A DNA stretch of 64,000 nucleotides from positions 124,001 to 188,000 of the forward strand of contig NZ_QLLY01000013.1 in NCBI RefSeq assembly GCF_003259365.1, in the 5' to 3' direction. The notes beneath the pieces were generated by a model, which ran no database searches, had not been told where the DNA came from, and saw only the letters and a program-made list of their open reading frames with translations. Position 1 is the stretch's first letter; each line of letters opens with the position of its first letter. The translations under genes and the position numbers were made by a program. This stretch comes from Streptomyces sp. PsTaAH-137 (lineage in GTDB: Bacteria > Actinomycetota > Actinomycetes > Streptomycetales > Streptomycetaceae). Below, in pieces: positions 16,107 through 25,355 of the stretch.

Positions 16107-16619
16107 ATGAACGTGGGACCCGGCATCCGGCGCAGGCGCCGCGCCCTGGAGCTGACCCTGGCCGAGGTGGCCCGGCGGGCCGGGGTCTCCGTGCCGTTCC
16201 TCAGCCAGGTCGAGAACGGCCGCTCGCGCCCGAGCATGAGCTCGCTCCAGCGGATCGCCGACGCGCTCGACACCACGGCCGTCGAGATCCTCGCGGCGGC
16301 ACAGGAGCCCCGCCCGGTCGACGTCGTACGGGCCGCCGACGGCGCCGCGACCGCCGACGGCACCCGGCCCCTGGTCCGCGGGGCCCAGCGGCTGCACGCC
16401 CTGGAGTTCACCGGCGACCACGACTGGGACCGCGAGTACCGGCACCGCGGCGACGAACTCCTCTACGTCGCCGACGGCGCGGCCGAGGTGGAGGCGGACG
16501 GCGTCCGCTACCGGCTGGAACGCGGCGACACCCTCTACTGCGCGGCCGAACTCCCGCACCGCTGGCGCCCGCTGGAGCCCGGCACCCGTGTTCTCGTCGT
16601 GGGTGTCGCGGGGCCGTAG
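16107..16619 (+). CDS. XRE family regulator with C-terminal cupin sensor
   Basis: A 170-residue regulator. An XRE helix-turn-helix is at about 5-62 (GIRRRRRALELTLAEVARRAGVSVPFLSQVENGRSRPSM...LQRIADALD), and a cupin domain is at about 100-168 (HRGDELLYVADGAAEVEADG, ERGDTLYCAAELPHRW). Start is the ATG at 16107, with GAAGGGGCG upstream; the open frame runs much further upstream but is noncoding there. It is divergent from the arylsulfotransferase-permease operon with the GTTAAC pair between, so it is the probable local regulator; the cupin may bind the transported or sulfated compound. It converges on the DUF849 gene with nine bases between stops. Confidence 0.87.
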   Translation: MNVGPGIRRRRRALELTLAEVARRAGVSVPFLSQVENGRSRPSMSSLQRIADALDTTAVEILAAAQEPRPVDVVRAADGAATADGTRPLVRGAQRLHALEFTGDHDWDREYRHRGDELLYVADGAAEVEADGVRYRLERGDTLYCAAELPHRWRPLEPGTRVLVVGVAGP

Positions 16620-16628
16620 TGGGCCTTG

Positions 16629-17339
16629 TCAGGGACGGGTGACGGCTTCCACCAACTCCGCGTTGCTCCCGGCCCGTCTCCCGTCCGGCAGGACCAGCGT
16701 GTCCTCCAGCCCGACCCGGGTGGCGAGCCCCAGCTCCCGCGCGAGCCGGAGCACCGGCCACGCCCCGCCCTCCTCGCCGTGCAGCAGCACGGGCCGCCCG
16801 CCAGCCGAGCCGATCTCCGCCAGCAGCGCCGACGCCGAGGCCCGCGCGGAGCCCGGATCGGGGTCCGTGAGCTCGGCGAGCACCCGCAGCACCCGCCCCG
16901 CCAGCGGCGAAGCCGCGAACCGCGCGGCGCCGTCCGTGCCCGACCACAGCCCGGCCTCCACGCCCACCCCGCGATCGAGGAGCGCCGCGGCGACCTCCTC
17001 CGCGCCCTCCTCGTGCCAGTTCACGGACGCGTGGTCCGGCAGCGTCGTCCAGGAACGGATCCGCGCCACCCGGGCCGCCGGGTCCGGCTCCGCCCACGCG
17101 CCCGTCGTCACCCCGACCGGCACCGTCACCCGGGACCGGATCGCGTCGAGCGTGGCCGCAACCGCCCGGGGCGACAACGTGTCTTGCCCACAAGGAGACT
17201 TGGGGTGAACATGCACATCCGACGCCCCGGCGGCGACGGCCGCCGCCGCGGCATCACCGAGCGCGGCGGGGGACAGCGGGACCACCGCTCCGTCACCCGC
17301 ACCGCGCGCGCCGTTCAGACACACCTGCACGAACTCCAT
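16629..17339 (-). CDS. BKACE (DUF849) family beta-keto acid cleavage enzyme
   Basis: A 236-residue enzyme of the 3-keto-5-aminohexanoate cleavage family, which uses acetyl-CoA to split beta-keto acids. Visible family features are metal-ligand histidines His43 and His45 in DVHVHPKSPCGQ, TTGAWAEPDP in the second strand, and GLEDTLVLPDGRRAGSNAELV near the C-terminus. It is shorter than the classical family length of about 270 to 310 residues. I start at the ATG at 17339, where AGGA directly precedes it; a GTG at 17369 would add ten residues without ribosome-site support. Substrate unknown. Confidence 0.82.
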   Translation of the reverse strand: MEFVQVCLNGARGAGDGAVVPLSPAALGDAAAAAVAAGASDVHVHPKSPCGQDTLSPRAVAATLDAIRSRVTVPVGVTTGAWAEPDPAARVARIRSWTTLPDHASVNWHEEGAEEVAAALLDRGVGVEAGLWSGTDGAARFAASPLAGRVLRVLAELTDPDPGSARASASALLAEIGSAGGRPVLLHGEEGGAWPVLRLARELGLATRVGLEDTLVLPDGRRAGSNAELVEAVTRP

Positions 17340-17410
17340 TCCTGTGATGGTGCCAGCAGCCACCGACAACAGCAGCCGAACCGCGACGACGACGGGGAAG
17401 GACGAAGCAC

Positions 17411-17923
17411 ATGGCCGTAGCGATCAGTTCACTGAAGTTCGAGGCCGCCCACTCGGGCGCCCAGAAGATCACGTACGACAGCGACGGCTACCACCTCGTG
17501 CGCTTCCCGTACGCGAGCGCCGAGGAGTCGTACGACCCCTGGAACATGCACGCCCCGTCCGCCGGCGGCGGCACCTCGACGTACCCGGACGCCCGCTCCG
17601 GCCTGATCTGGCCGAGCCACGACGGCTGGGGCACCCTGTCCGCGCTCGTCTTCTGGGCGGCGAACGACCGGGCCACCGAGTACCGCGCCCGCTTCGTGCG
17701 CGACCCGCTGAACCTGTCCACCGGCTACGACTCGACCGCCACCACCGACATCGCGGCCACCGGCGGCGGCCAGTACCGCTCCTACACCTGGCAGATGTTC
17801 GTGCACCCGGGCACCCCGGTCGGCCTGAAGATCGTGGCCCGCCGCGGCGACACCCGTCTCGCGGTGCCCCTCACCCTGGCCGAGTTCAAGCTGGCGATCG
17901 AGACCGAGGTGATCCGCCCCTAA
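17411..17923 (+). CDS. Conserved hypothetical protein
   Basis: A 170-residue soluble protein with no signal peptide or transmembrane segment. AAGGA lies eight bases before the ATG. It is rich in aromatic and small polar residues (YDSDGYHLVRFPYAS, DPWNMHAPSAGGGTSTYPD, HDGWGTLSALVFWAAN), which suggests a beta-sheet fold, and it ends in LTLAEFKLAIETEVIRP. I do not recognise a family or a catalytic motif. Codon use is ordinary. It precedes the DUF4180 gene by 47 bases, so the two may share a transcript. Confidence 0.75.
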   Translation: MAVAISSLKFEAAHSGAQKITYDSDGYHLVRFPYASAEESYDPWNMHAPSAGGGTSTYPDARSGLIWPSHDGWGTLSALVFWAANDRATEYRARFVRDPLNLSTGYDSTATTDIAATGGGQYRSYTWQMFVHPGTPVGLKIVARRGDTRLAVPLTLAEFKLAIETEVIRP

Positions 17924-17970
17924 GGTGTGACGATCACTCGGCATCGTCGACACCCTGGTGGAGGACCCTG

Positions 17971-18354
17971 ATGACGGAACAGCCGTTCACGCTGCGGGAC
18001 ATGGCGGGCGTTCCCGTCCTCGTCTGTGCCGACGACGGGCCGCCGCTCGCCGACGAGCGTGCCGCGCTCGACCTGATCGGCGACGCCGGGTACCAGGGGG
18101 CGCGCTGGGTCGCGGTCCCCGCCGGGCGGTGCGGCGACGACTTCTTCCAACTGCGCACCCGGATCGCGGGCGACATCGTCCAGAAGTTCGCCAACTACCG
18201 CATCGGCCTGGCGATTCTCGGCGACATCCGGTCGAGAACCGACGCCAGTACGGCACTTCGCGACTTCGTCCGGGAGAGCAACCGCGGCGGCCAGCTCTGG
18301 TTCCTGCCCGACGAGGACGCGCTGGTGGCGCGCCTCGTAGAGTCGGGGCCGTGA
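17971..18354 (+). CDS. DUF4180 domain protein
   Basis: A 127-residue protein covering one DUF4180 domain. The family signature is visible as FFQLRTRIAGDIVQKFANYRIGLAILGDI followed by LRDFVRESNRGGQLWFLPDED. The function of the family is not established. A GGTGGAGGA ribosome site supports the ATG. The next gene starts inside its stop codon (GTGA), so translation of the two is coupled. Confidence 0.85.
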   Translation: MTEQPFTLRDMAGVPVLVCADDGPPLADERAALDLIGDAGYQGARWVAVPAGRCGDDFFQLRTRIAGDIVQKFANYRIGLAILGDIRSRTDASTALRDFVRESNRGGQLWFLPDEDALVARLVESGP

Positions 18355-20090
18355 CCTCACACGACACGTCCGACCCGCACCTGCCCATGCTCACCGGCGT
18401 GCAGGCCGACCATCTGCGCGCCCTCGTCGCCGGTCATCTGCGCGTCCGTACCGGCGCGCACCCCACGATGACCGGCGACGCGGCCGAGTCCGAGGGGCAC
18501 CGCCACCCGCTGACGAACCTGGCCCAGCGCTGCCGGACCGCGCCCGAGGCGGAGTGGCCCGCGACGGTCGAGGCGTTCTTCACGCACCTCGCGGAGGCGT
18601 CCCGAGGGGGCGAGAGCGCCGAGGAGTTGCTGGCCCGGACCTGTCTGCGGCTCGTGCCGCCGAGCGCGATGCCCACCGGCCCGGACGACGGATTCACGTA
18701 CGTGAGGAGCGTCGCCGAAGGGCTGAACCTCGCCCTCGCCCTCGACGCGCCCACCTCCGTGCGGCTGCTCACCGACGGCGATGTGGAGCGGGCCGGCGCC
18801 GAGGCGCTCTGGGCCGCGGCCGAGCGCACCCTGGTCCGTGAGCCGATGCGGCACGAGGAGGTACGGCTCGACGGGCACCCCGTCCTGTACTCCGTGTACG
18901 GGGACTCGCCGTTCGTCTCCACGAAGGCGCTGATCCTGCCCGAACTGGTCGCCGAGGCCACCGGCAAGCGGATGCCGGAGGCGGGCGCGCTCGTCGTCGT
19001 GCCGACCCGGCATCTGCTCGCGTTCCACCCGATCGTCGACGGCACCGCGGCCGACGCCGTCGACGACCTGGCCACGTACGCCGTCAAGGCCCACGAGGAC
19101 GGCCCGGGATCGCTCTCGCCGCGCGTCTACTGGTGGCACGACGGACGCCTCACCTCGCTCACCGTGATCGACGACGCGGCCGGCACCCTCGCCCAGCGGC
19201 CACCGCGGGAACTGCTCGACGTGCTGCGGGGCCTGCGCGGACTCGACCGGGCCGGACGGCTCGTGACCTCGGCGCCCGAGGCCCTGGAGCCCGAACTCGC
19301 GCACGCCACGGCCGAGTTGATCGCCGAGGCCGCCACCGACCCGGACCGGCTGCCCGCGGCCTTCGACGCTGCCGTCACCCTCGCCCACGCGCACGCGGCC
19401 GAGGACCCCGACGCCGACCGGGTCGAGACCTGGGACGCCTGGGTGACCGCGCTCCAGCTCGGCACCGCCCTGTTCACCGCGACCGGCGAGGTCACGGTCC
19501 GGGTCGGCGAGCGGGAGCTGACGGTGCCCGCCACCGGGCCCGAGGCGCGCGGGGACGTCCGTGCCTGGCTCGACGTGTTCTGGCTGACGCTGGTGACCCG
19601 GGAGCGCGAGCGCACGGAGCGGCTCTGCCAGGTGGACCCCGCGGCCCTGCGCGACGAGCGGACCCCGGTCGACGACCACGTCCTGCATTTCGCCGAGACC
19701 CTGCGCGCCTATTGGCTGCGCCGCCCCCTCGACGAGGTCGTCGAGAAGCTGGCCGCCGCGATGGACGCCGCACACCCCAAGACGGTCACGCTCGCGCCGA
19801 AGGACTTCGTCAACGCCGTCGACTACCAGCCCATCGGGCTCGTCCACCGGCTGCTCACCCAGGAGGACGAGAAGTTCACGGCGCTGCTCGCCGAGGCGCT
19901 CGCGGAGCACCGCGGCTACTGGGCCGGGTCGACGGCGCCCCGCTCCCGGGTCGCGCTCGGCCCGCTGGCGCTGGCCTGTCTCGCGTACGACGGGGAGCTT
20001 CCTGTGCGCACGGACCAGCCGTTCCTGCCGCGCCGTCTGCTCGACCGGGGACGGCTCGAAGCGATCCCGGACGCGCTCGCCCGGGACTGA
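18351..20090 (+). CDS. Long protein with C-terminal immunity-49-like domain
   Basis: A 579-residue protein from a GTG that overlaps the DUF4180 stop by four bases; an upstream extension of the same frame is a shadow of that gene. The C-terminal half, about 330-575, resembles the Imm49 family of polymorphic-toxin immunity proteins: ETWDAWVTALQLGTALF, LHFAETLRAYWLRRP, AAHPKTVTLAPKDFVNAV and VALGPLALACLAYDGELP. Imm49 proteins are usually about half this length. The N-terminal half is a separate region (FVSTKALILPELV, GALVVVPTRHLLAFHPI) that loosely recalls DUF1444-type proteins, but I am not sure. No toxin gene is adjacent. A terminator-like hairpin follows. Confidence 0.75.
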   Translation: MTSHDTSDPHLPMLTGVQADHLRALVAGHLRVRTGAHPTMTGDAAESEGHRHPLTNLAQRCRTAPEAEWPATVEAFFTHLAEASRGGESAEELLARTCLRLVPPSAMPTGPDDGFTYVRSVAEGLNLALALDAPTSVRLLTDGDVERAGAEALWAAAERTLVREPMRHEEVRLDGHPVLYSVYGDSPFVSTKALILPELVAEATGKRMPEAGALVVVPTRHLLAFHPIVDGTAADAVDDLATYAVKAHEDGPGSLSPRVYWWHDGRLTSLTVIDDAAGTLAQRPPRELLDVLRGLRGLDRAGRLVTSAPEALEPELAHATAELIAEAATDPDRLPAAFDAAVTLAHAHAAEDPDADRVETWDAWVTALQLGTALFTATGEVTVRVGERELTVPATGPEARGDVRAWLDVFWLTLVTRERERTERLCQVDPAALRDERTPVDDHVLHFAETLRAYWLRRPLDEVVEKLAAAMDAAHPKTVTLAPKDFVNAVDYQPIGLVHRLLTQEDEKFTALLAEALAEHRGYWAGSTAPRSRVALGPLALACLAYDGELPVRTDQPFLPRRLLDRGRLEAIPDALARD

Positions 20091-20107
20091 GCGCAGCGGT
20101 GTGAACC

Positions 20108-20146
20108 GGGGGTGCGATGGCGGCCGATGCTCGGCTCCGCACCCCC
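20108..20146. terminator. Hairpin between convergent genes
   Basis: GGGGGTGCG (20108-20116) pairs with CGCACCCCC (20138-20146) around a 21-base loop. It lies between the stops of the convergent Imm49-like and zinc-ribbon genes. There is no T-run, as is usual in Streptomyces. Confidence 0.55.
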
Positions 20147-20179
20147 GTCGCGCTGTACATGGCTCCGCTCCGGGAGCTT

Positions 20180-20782
20180 CTAGGCCGAGACCAGCAGCCG
20201 TGCCCGGCGGGCCTCGGTGAGGGCCTCGGCAGTGAGAACGGGGCGCGGCACGACGATGCCGCAGTGGGTGCAGACGGGGCCCGACGACGGCTCGTGCGCC
20301 AGGTCGTGCATCCAGACCAGTCCGCTGTCCGCGCAGACCGGGCAGCACGCGCCCGGGTCGCGCTCCAGAGCGGCGATCAGCCGGCGCAGGACGTCGGCCA
20401 GCGCTCCGGTCGGGTGGACCGACGGGTCGTCGCACCAGGCGACTCCGAAGCCGCCCCAGGTCAGCCGGTGCCAGTCGTCCACCGTGCCCGGGCGGCGCAG
20501 CCCGTCGTGCTTCTCCTTGCGCCTGCGCTCCGCGAAGGCGTCTTCGTACGCGAGCCACACGGCCCGCGCCTCCTCCAGCTCCTCCAGCGCCGCGACCAGC
20601 CTGGCCGGGTCGGGGGAGCGGTCCTCGGGTCCGAGACCGGCCCGTGAACACAGGTGGTCCCAGGTCGCCCGATGCCCGTAGGGGGCGAATCTCTCAAGGC
20701 ACTTGCGCAGTGAGTAACGCCGCAGTGCCAGATCGTTGCGCGGATCGCGCACCTGTCTTGCCAGACTCCGGAATCCAGCCAT
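20180..20782 (-). CDS. Hypothetical protein with C-terminal zinc ribbon
   Basis: A 200-residue soluble protein. Two CxxC pairs near the C-terminus, CPVCADSG and CTHCGIVV, about 25 residues apart, look like a zinc ribbon. The middle is helical and charged (ALEELEEARAVWLAYEDAFAERRRKEKH). GGAGGT lies eight bases before the ATG. I do not recognise a family. It stands alone, convergent with the Imm49-like gene and divergent from the acylase gene. Confidence 0.75.
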   Translation of the reverse strand: MAGFRSLARQVRDPRNDLALRRYSLRKCLERFAPYGHRATWDHLCSRAGLGPEDRSPDPARLVAALEELEEARAVWLAYEDAFAERRRKEKHDGLRRPGTVDDWHRLTWGGFGVAWCDDPSVHPTGALADVLRRLIAALERDPGACCPVCADSGLVWMHDLAHEPSSGPVCTHCGIVVPRPVLTAEALTEARRARLLVSA

Positions 20783-21050
20783 CGCCCTGCACCTCCGTCA
20801 CACGTACGTCGGCGTCGCCGCAGCCATGGAGCGACGTCGCCGAGTAGACGTACCGACACACGATTCGGATCCCTTCAAGGGCCGCCGATTCCCATTCGAT
20901 TTCCGATGGGGTCCATCACCGGCACCTTGTGAGGCCGGGGACTTGCTGAGTGCTCCCTGTGATGATTCCGAAAACGTGACGCATGTTCATCTTCTGTCGT
21001 TGGCTAACCGCCGGTAACCTCCGGCACACCCATCGTCGGGAGGACCAGGC

Positions 21051-23945
21051 ATGCGACGACGCATTCCACGCACCACCCTGAACAGAGTGCCCAGCAGGAC
21101 TCGCGGTCCTCTGCGGAGAGTTACGGCCGCCGCGGCTCTCCTGCTCACCGCGGGACTGCTTTCCCCACTGACGACCCCGGCGGCCAGTGCTGCCGCCGAT
21201 GAGCCCGTCCCGGTCACCGACTACTGCAAGGGGCAGTGCTCGGACATACTGCCGCCCGGGGCGAACGGCAGCGCGACGCTCGCCGAGATCCTCGGGAACA
21301 AGCTGTTCGGCACGCAGCCGCAGCACGCTGACGATCAGCTCGGTCCCTATGACGCGCTCTCGTCCGGCTACCCGTCGCTCACGGACGACACACTCTCGAA
21401 CTTCTTCAACGACTCCTCCTTCGGTGTACCGGACGATCAGGTCGCCTCCGTCACGCGCCCGCGCGACGATGTGACCATCACCCGTGACAAGAAGAACGGC
21501 GTACCCCACATCAAAGGTTCCACGCGCTACGGAACCGAGTTCGGCGCCGGCTTCGCCGCAGGTCAGGACCGTATGTGGCTGATCGATCTGTTCCGCCACA
21601 TCGGCCGCGGCGAGCTGACGTCCTTCGCGGGCGGCGCCCTGGCCAACCAAGGACTGGAACAGGAGTTCTGGCCGCAGGCCCCGTACACCGAGGAGGACCT
21701 GCAGAAGCAGGTCGACTTCATCAAGACCCAGGGCGGCACCCGCGGGCAGCAGGCCATGGACGACGCGCAGGCCTACATCGACGGCCTGAACGCCTACCGG
21801 GTCAAGTCGAAGAACGGCCGCTACTTCCCGGGTGAGTACGTGCTCACCGGCAAGGTCGACGCGATCACGAACATCGGCGAGATCCAGCCGTTCAAGGTGA
21901 CCGACATGATCGCGCTCGCCTCGGTGGTCGGCGGTCTGTTCGGCAACGGCGGCGGGGGAGAGGTCGGCCAGGCCCTCTCGCTGATGCAGGCGCAGGAGAA
22001 GTACGGCGTCCAGAAGGGCACCGAGGTCTGGGAGTCCTTCCGCGGCCGTGACGACCCCGAGGCCGTCAGCACCATCCACGACGGCACGAGCTTCCCGTAC
22101 GGCCAGAAACCGACGAACGCCCGCGGCCAGGCGATGCCCGACAAGGGATCCGTCCAGACCGAGCAGGTCGTCTACGACCGCACCGGCTCGGCCGCCACGG
22201 CCTCCGCCAAGTCCGGCGACAGCATCGCCAAGGACCCGGTGAAGACCACGAAGAACCTCAAGCCGCTCCAGGGCATGTACGACGACGGAGTGCTCCCCGC
22301 CGATCTGTTCGCGGGCAACGAATCGGGCACGAGAAAGGGCATGTCGAACGCCCTCCTCGTCTCCGGCGCCCGCACCGCCTCCGGCCACCCGGTCGCCGTG
22401 TTCGGACCGCAGACCGGCTACTTCGCGCCCCAGCTGCTGATGATGCAGGAGCTCCAGGGCCCCGGCATCAGCGCCCGCGGCGTCTCCTTCGCCGGCGTCG
22501 GCATGTACATCCAGCTCGGCCGCGGCCAGGACTACTCCTGGTCGGCGACCTCCGCCGGACAGGACATCACGGACACGTACGCGGTCCAGCTGTGCGAGGC
22601 CGACGGCTCCACGCCGACCAAGCAGTCCACGTCGTACCTGTACCACGGCACCTGCACGCCGATGGAGAAGCTGGAGAAGAAGAACTCCTGGAAGCCGACG
22701 GTGGCCGACTCCACGGCGGCCGGCTCCTACCGCATGCAGGTCTTCCGCACGAAGTACGGCATCGTCACGCACCGCGCGACCGTCGGCGGCAAACCCGTCG
22801 CGTACGCCGCGCTGCGCTCCACCTACCGGCACGAGGCCGACTCGATCATCGGCTTCCAGATGCTCAACGACCCGTCCTACGTCAAGGACGCCGCGTCCTT
22901 CGAGAAGGCGGCGCAGCACATCAGCTACGCCTTCAACTGGTTCTACGCCGACTCGCGCGACATCGCGTACTACAACAGCGGCAGCAACCCGGTGCGCGCG
23001 GCCGACGTCGACGGCTCGATGCCCGTGAAGGCCGAACCGGCGTACGAGTGGAAGGACTTCGACCCGGCGGACAACACGGCCGCGTACACCCCGCCGGACC
23101 AGCACCCCAACTCCGTGAACCAGGACTACTACATCTCCTGGAACAACAAGCAGGCCAAGGGCTTCGGGGCCGCCAACTTCAGCCTCGGCGCCGTGCACCG
23201 CGCCGACCTGCTCAACGGCCGGGTGAAGAAGCTCGCCGCACAGGGCGGCGTCACCCGGGCCTCGCTGACGCAGGCCATGGAGGAGGCCGCGGTCACCGAT
23301 CTGCGCGGCGAGCAGGTGCTGCCGGAGATCCTCAAGGTGATCCGCAGCAAGCCGGTCGACGACCCGGCGCAGGCGAAGGCCGTGCAGCAGCTGGAGGCCT
23401 GGCAGAAGGGCGGCGCCCAGCGCAACCAGACCTCCGCCGGATCCAAGACGTACGCGCATCCGGACGCCGTACGGATCATGGACGCCTGGTGGCCGCTCCT
23501 GGTCGAGGCCGAGTTCAAGCCCGGACTCGGCGACGACCTCTACCAGGCGCTGACCGGCGAACTGACCGTGGACGAGGCGCCGTCCGCCGGGCACGGGCCC
23601 ACGGGTTCGCACGCCGGGTCCTCGTTCCAGTACGGCTGGTGGGGCTATGTCGACAAGGATCTGCGGTCCGTGCTCGGGCAGCCGGTACAGGGGAAGCTGG
23701 GCGCGCAGTACTGCGGCGGCGGTGACCTCTCCGCCTGCCGTGAGGCGCTCCTGAAGACCCTGACGACGGCCGCCGCCGAGCCCGCCACCGAGGTCTACCC
23801 CGGTGACGACACCTGCAAGGCCGGCGACCAGTGGTGCGCGGACACCATCGTCCACCGGGCGCTCGGCGGTATCACGCACCGCTCGATGCAGTGGCAGAAC
23901 CGGCCCACGTATCAGCAGGTCGTGGAGTTCCCGGCACATCGGTGA
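21051..23945 (+). CDS. Secreted penicillin acylase family (Ntn) amidohydrolase
   Basis: A 964-residue N-terminal-nucleophile hydrolase precursor. A long signal peptide (twin arginines, hydrophobic core about 26-48, ASAAADE end) leads to an alpha chain with TRYGTEFGAGFAAGQDRMWLIDLFRHIGRGEL. The autocatalytic cut should fall before Ser432 in GMSNALLVSGARTASGHPV, which becomes the beta-chain N-terminal nucleophile. GGAGGA is six bases before the ATG. Relatives cleave penicillins, aculeacin-type lipopeptides or acyl-homoserine lactones; length and sequence do not decide which. The 268-bp region upstream has TAACCT close to the start as a possible -10. A strong bidirectional terminator follows. 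Confidence 0.9.
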   Translation: MRRRIPRTTLNRVPSRTRGPLRRVTAAAALLLTAGLLSPLTTPAASAAADEPVPVTDYCKGQCSDILPPGANGSATLAEILGNKLFGTQPQHADDQLGPYDALSSGYPSLTDDTLSNFFNDSSFGVPDDQVASVTRPRDDVTITRDKKNGVPHIKGSTRYGTEFGAGFAAGQDRMWLIDLFRHIGRGELTSFAGGALANQGLEQEFWPQAPYTEEDLQKQVDFIKTQGGTRGQQAMDDAQAYIDGLNAYRVKSKNGRYFPGEYVLTGKVDAITNIGEIQPFKVTDMIALASVVGGLFGNGGGGEVGQALSLMQAQEKYGVQKGTEVWESFRGRDDPEAVSTIHDGTSFPYGQKPTNARGQAMPDKGSVQTEQVVYDRTGSAATASAKSGDSIAKDPVKTTKNLKPLQGMYDDGVLPADLFAGNESGTRKGMSNALLVSGARTASGHPVAVFGPQTGYFAPQLLMMQELQGPGISARGVSFAGVGMYIQLGRGQDYSWSATSAGQDITDTYAVQLCEADGSTPTKQSTSYLYHGTCTPMEKLEKKNSWKPTVADSTAAGSYRMQVFRTKYGIVTHRATVGGKPVAYAALRSTYRHEADSIIGFQMLNDPSYVKDAASFEKAAQHISYAFNWFYADSRDIAYYNSGSNPVRAADVDGSMPVKAEPAYEWKDFDPADNTAAYTPPDQHPNSVNQDYYISWNNKQAKGFGAANFSLGAVHRADLLNGRVKKLAAQGGVTRASLTQAMEEAAVTDLRGEQVLPEILKVIRSKPVDDPAQAKAVQQLEAWQKGGAQRNQTSAGSKTYAHPDAVRIMDAWWPLLVEAEFKPGLGDDLYQALTGELTVDEAPSAGHGPTGSHAGSSFQYGWWGYVDKDLRSVLGQPVQGKLGAQYCGGGDLSACREALLKTLTTAAAEPATEVYPGDDTCKAGDQWCADTIVHRALGGITHRSMQWQNRPTYQQVVEFPAHR

Positions 23946-23953
23946 CTCCTCCG

Positions 23954-23991
23954 GGGGCGCGGGGCCGTGCGTCGACACGGCCCCGCGCCCC
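23954..23991. terminator. Strong bidirectional terminator hairpin
   Basis: A perfect 16-bp stem, 23954-23969 with 23976-23991 (GGGGCGCGGGGCCGTG arm), and a six-base loop lie between the convergent acylase and hydrolase genes, abutting the hydrolase stop. Confidence 0.85.
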
Positions 23992-25263
23992 TCACATCGC
24001 TATCCGGCCCGCTCCCATGACCACACGGGCCAGCTCCTCATGACAGATGTCGCTGTGGGCGCCCGACGGGGGAGGGCCGTTCCGGACCACCTGCGAGGCG
24101 TCCACGCTCACGCATCCCGAGGCCGGCACCCCGCCTGCCAGCACCTCGGCCAGTGAGCGGCGCACCGACCCGTTCACCTCCAGGATCCCGTCGTGCCCCA
24201 GGGCGCCCCAGCGCAGCCCGAGATCCACGGCGCCGCGGTCGTCGCCCGCGAGCCGGGACGCCATCGGGTAGAGCACGCCCAGCGCCGTGTCGAAACGGGA
24301 GTAACAGCCCACCAGCGGACCGTCGACACGGGCCTGCCGCCCGGCCAGGGAGCCGCGCCGCGCGAACGCGTAGTGCGAGAAGGCACCCTGGAGCAGCGTC
24401 ACCGACTTCACGTTGTGCGCCTGCGCGGGCAGCCCGGCCAGAGCGAACGACACGAGCCGCGCGCCGAAGCTGTGCCCGACCAGGTGCACGCGCACCCCGG
24501 GCGCCTCGGCGGCGAGCCGCCCGAGCGCGGGACCGAGCCCCTTCTGCCCGACCGTTCCCGCCCGCCGCTTCATGGCGAAGTACGTCGCCTGGCGCAGGAG
24601 TTCATGAGCGCCGTGCCACACCTTGGCGAGACCGCCCGGCAGGGTGAAGGTGGCGACGTCCCCGGCCGTCTCCGTCAGCGCGTCGGCGAACTCCCGGCAG
24701 ATGTCCCGGGTGTCCCGCTGGAACATGGCGAGCGCGCTGTGCGCCGACAGCTCCGGCACCGTGTCGGCGGCGATCCCGTCCGTCCGCACCCCCGTCAACT
24801 GCCGTACCAGACCGCCGAACTCGTCGAACGCGTCCGGCGGCTGCGTGTCGAGGAGCCCGGCCAGCCGGTCGATGACGGGGCCGCGCCCCGGGAAGACCGC
24901 GCCGAGCGCCTGCCGCGTCTCCCGGTCCAGGGCCACCCGGGGGACGACGGGGCCCGCGGCGGCCGTCGCGGGGGCGAAGTCCGGGATCCGCTCGTCCGTG
25001 AACCGCATCGACGGCCACAGCACACCCGCGAAGCCGAGGTGCGCGCCGGACGCGAGGGACGGGAACGGCGCGAAGAAACGGTCGTAGAGGCGGGTCGCCG
25101 TGCCGTGGTCGTTGTTCCAGCCGTGCGCGAGGAGGACCAGGTCCCGCACCCCGTGCTCGCGCACCCCGCGCAGCAGCGCGTCCCGCTGCCCGGCGTCCGG
25201 GTCCCCGGCGGCGTCGAACGTCAGCTCCCAGTAAGGCCGTACGTGTACTTCCGGTGCAGCCAT
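23992..25263 (-). CDS. Alpha/beta-fold serine hydrolase
   Basis: A 423-residue protein. The nucleophile elbow GHSFGARL puts the serine at about residue 265, and an oxyanion-type HGWNNDHG follows strand LVLLAHG near residue 47. Acid and histidine partners are likely in the C-terminal third (GALGHDGILEVNG) but are not certain. There is no signal peptide, so it is predicted cytoplasmic. I start at the ATG at 25263; a frame continuing to 25689 overlaps the transporter gene and is not supported. Substrate unknown, and no close operon partner. Confidence 0.75.
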   Translation of the reverse strand: MAAPEVHVRPYWELTFDAAGDPDAGQRDALLRGVREHGVRDLVLLAHGWNNDHGTATRLYDRFFAPFPSLASGAHLGFAGVLWPSMRFTDERIPDFAPATAAAGPVVPRVALDRETRQALGAVFPGRGPVIDRLAGLLDTQPPDAFDEFGGLVRQLTGVRTDGIAADTVPELSAHSALAMFQRDTRDICREFADALTETAGDVATFTLPGGLAKVWHGAHELLRQATYFAMKRRAGTVGQKGLGPALGRLAAEAPGVRVHLVGHSFGARLVSFALAGLPAQAHNVKSVTLLQGAFSHYAFARRGSLAGRQARVDGPLVGCYSRFDTALGVLYPMASRLAGDDRGAVDLGLRWGALGHDGILEVNGSVRRSLAEVLAGGVPASGCVSVDASQVVRNGPPPSGAHSDICHEELARVVMGAGRIAM

Positions 25264-25355
25264 GGCCAACCCCCGTGGCAGTGGTCCGTGCGGTGTGCCG
25301 CATCGTCCCGCCGGTGCCGGGGGTTGGCCATACAGCCCGTCAAAGTCAAGTGCGG

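Noticed and set aside
20916..23978. A 1020-residue minus-strand open frame opposite the penicillin acylase
   Set aside because: Antisense frame typical of high-GC codon bias. It lacks recognisable motifs and is repetitive in V, G, L, R; the plus strand has a signal peptide and the Ntn nucleophile.
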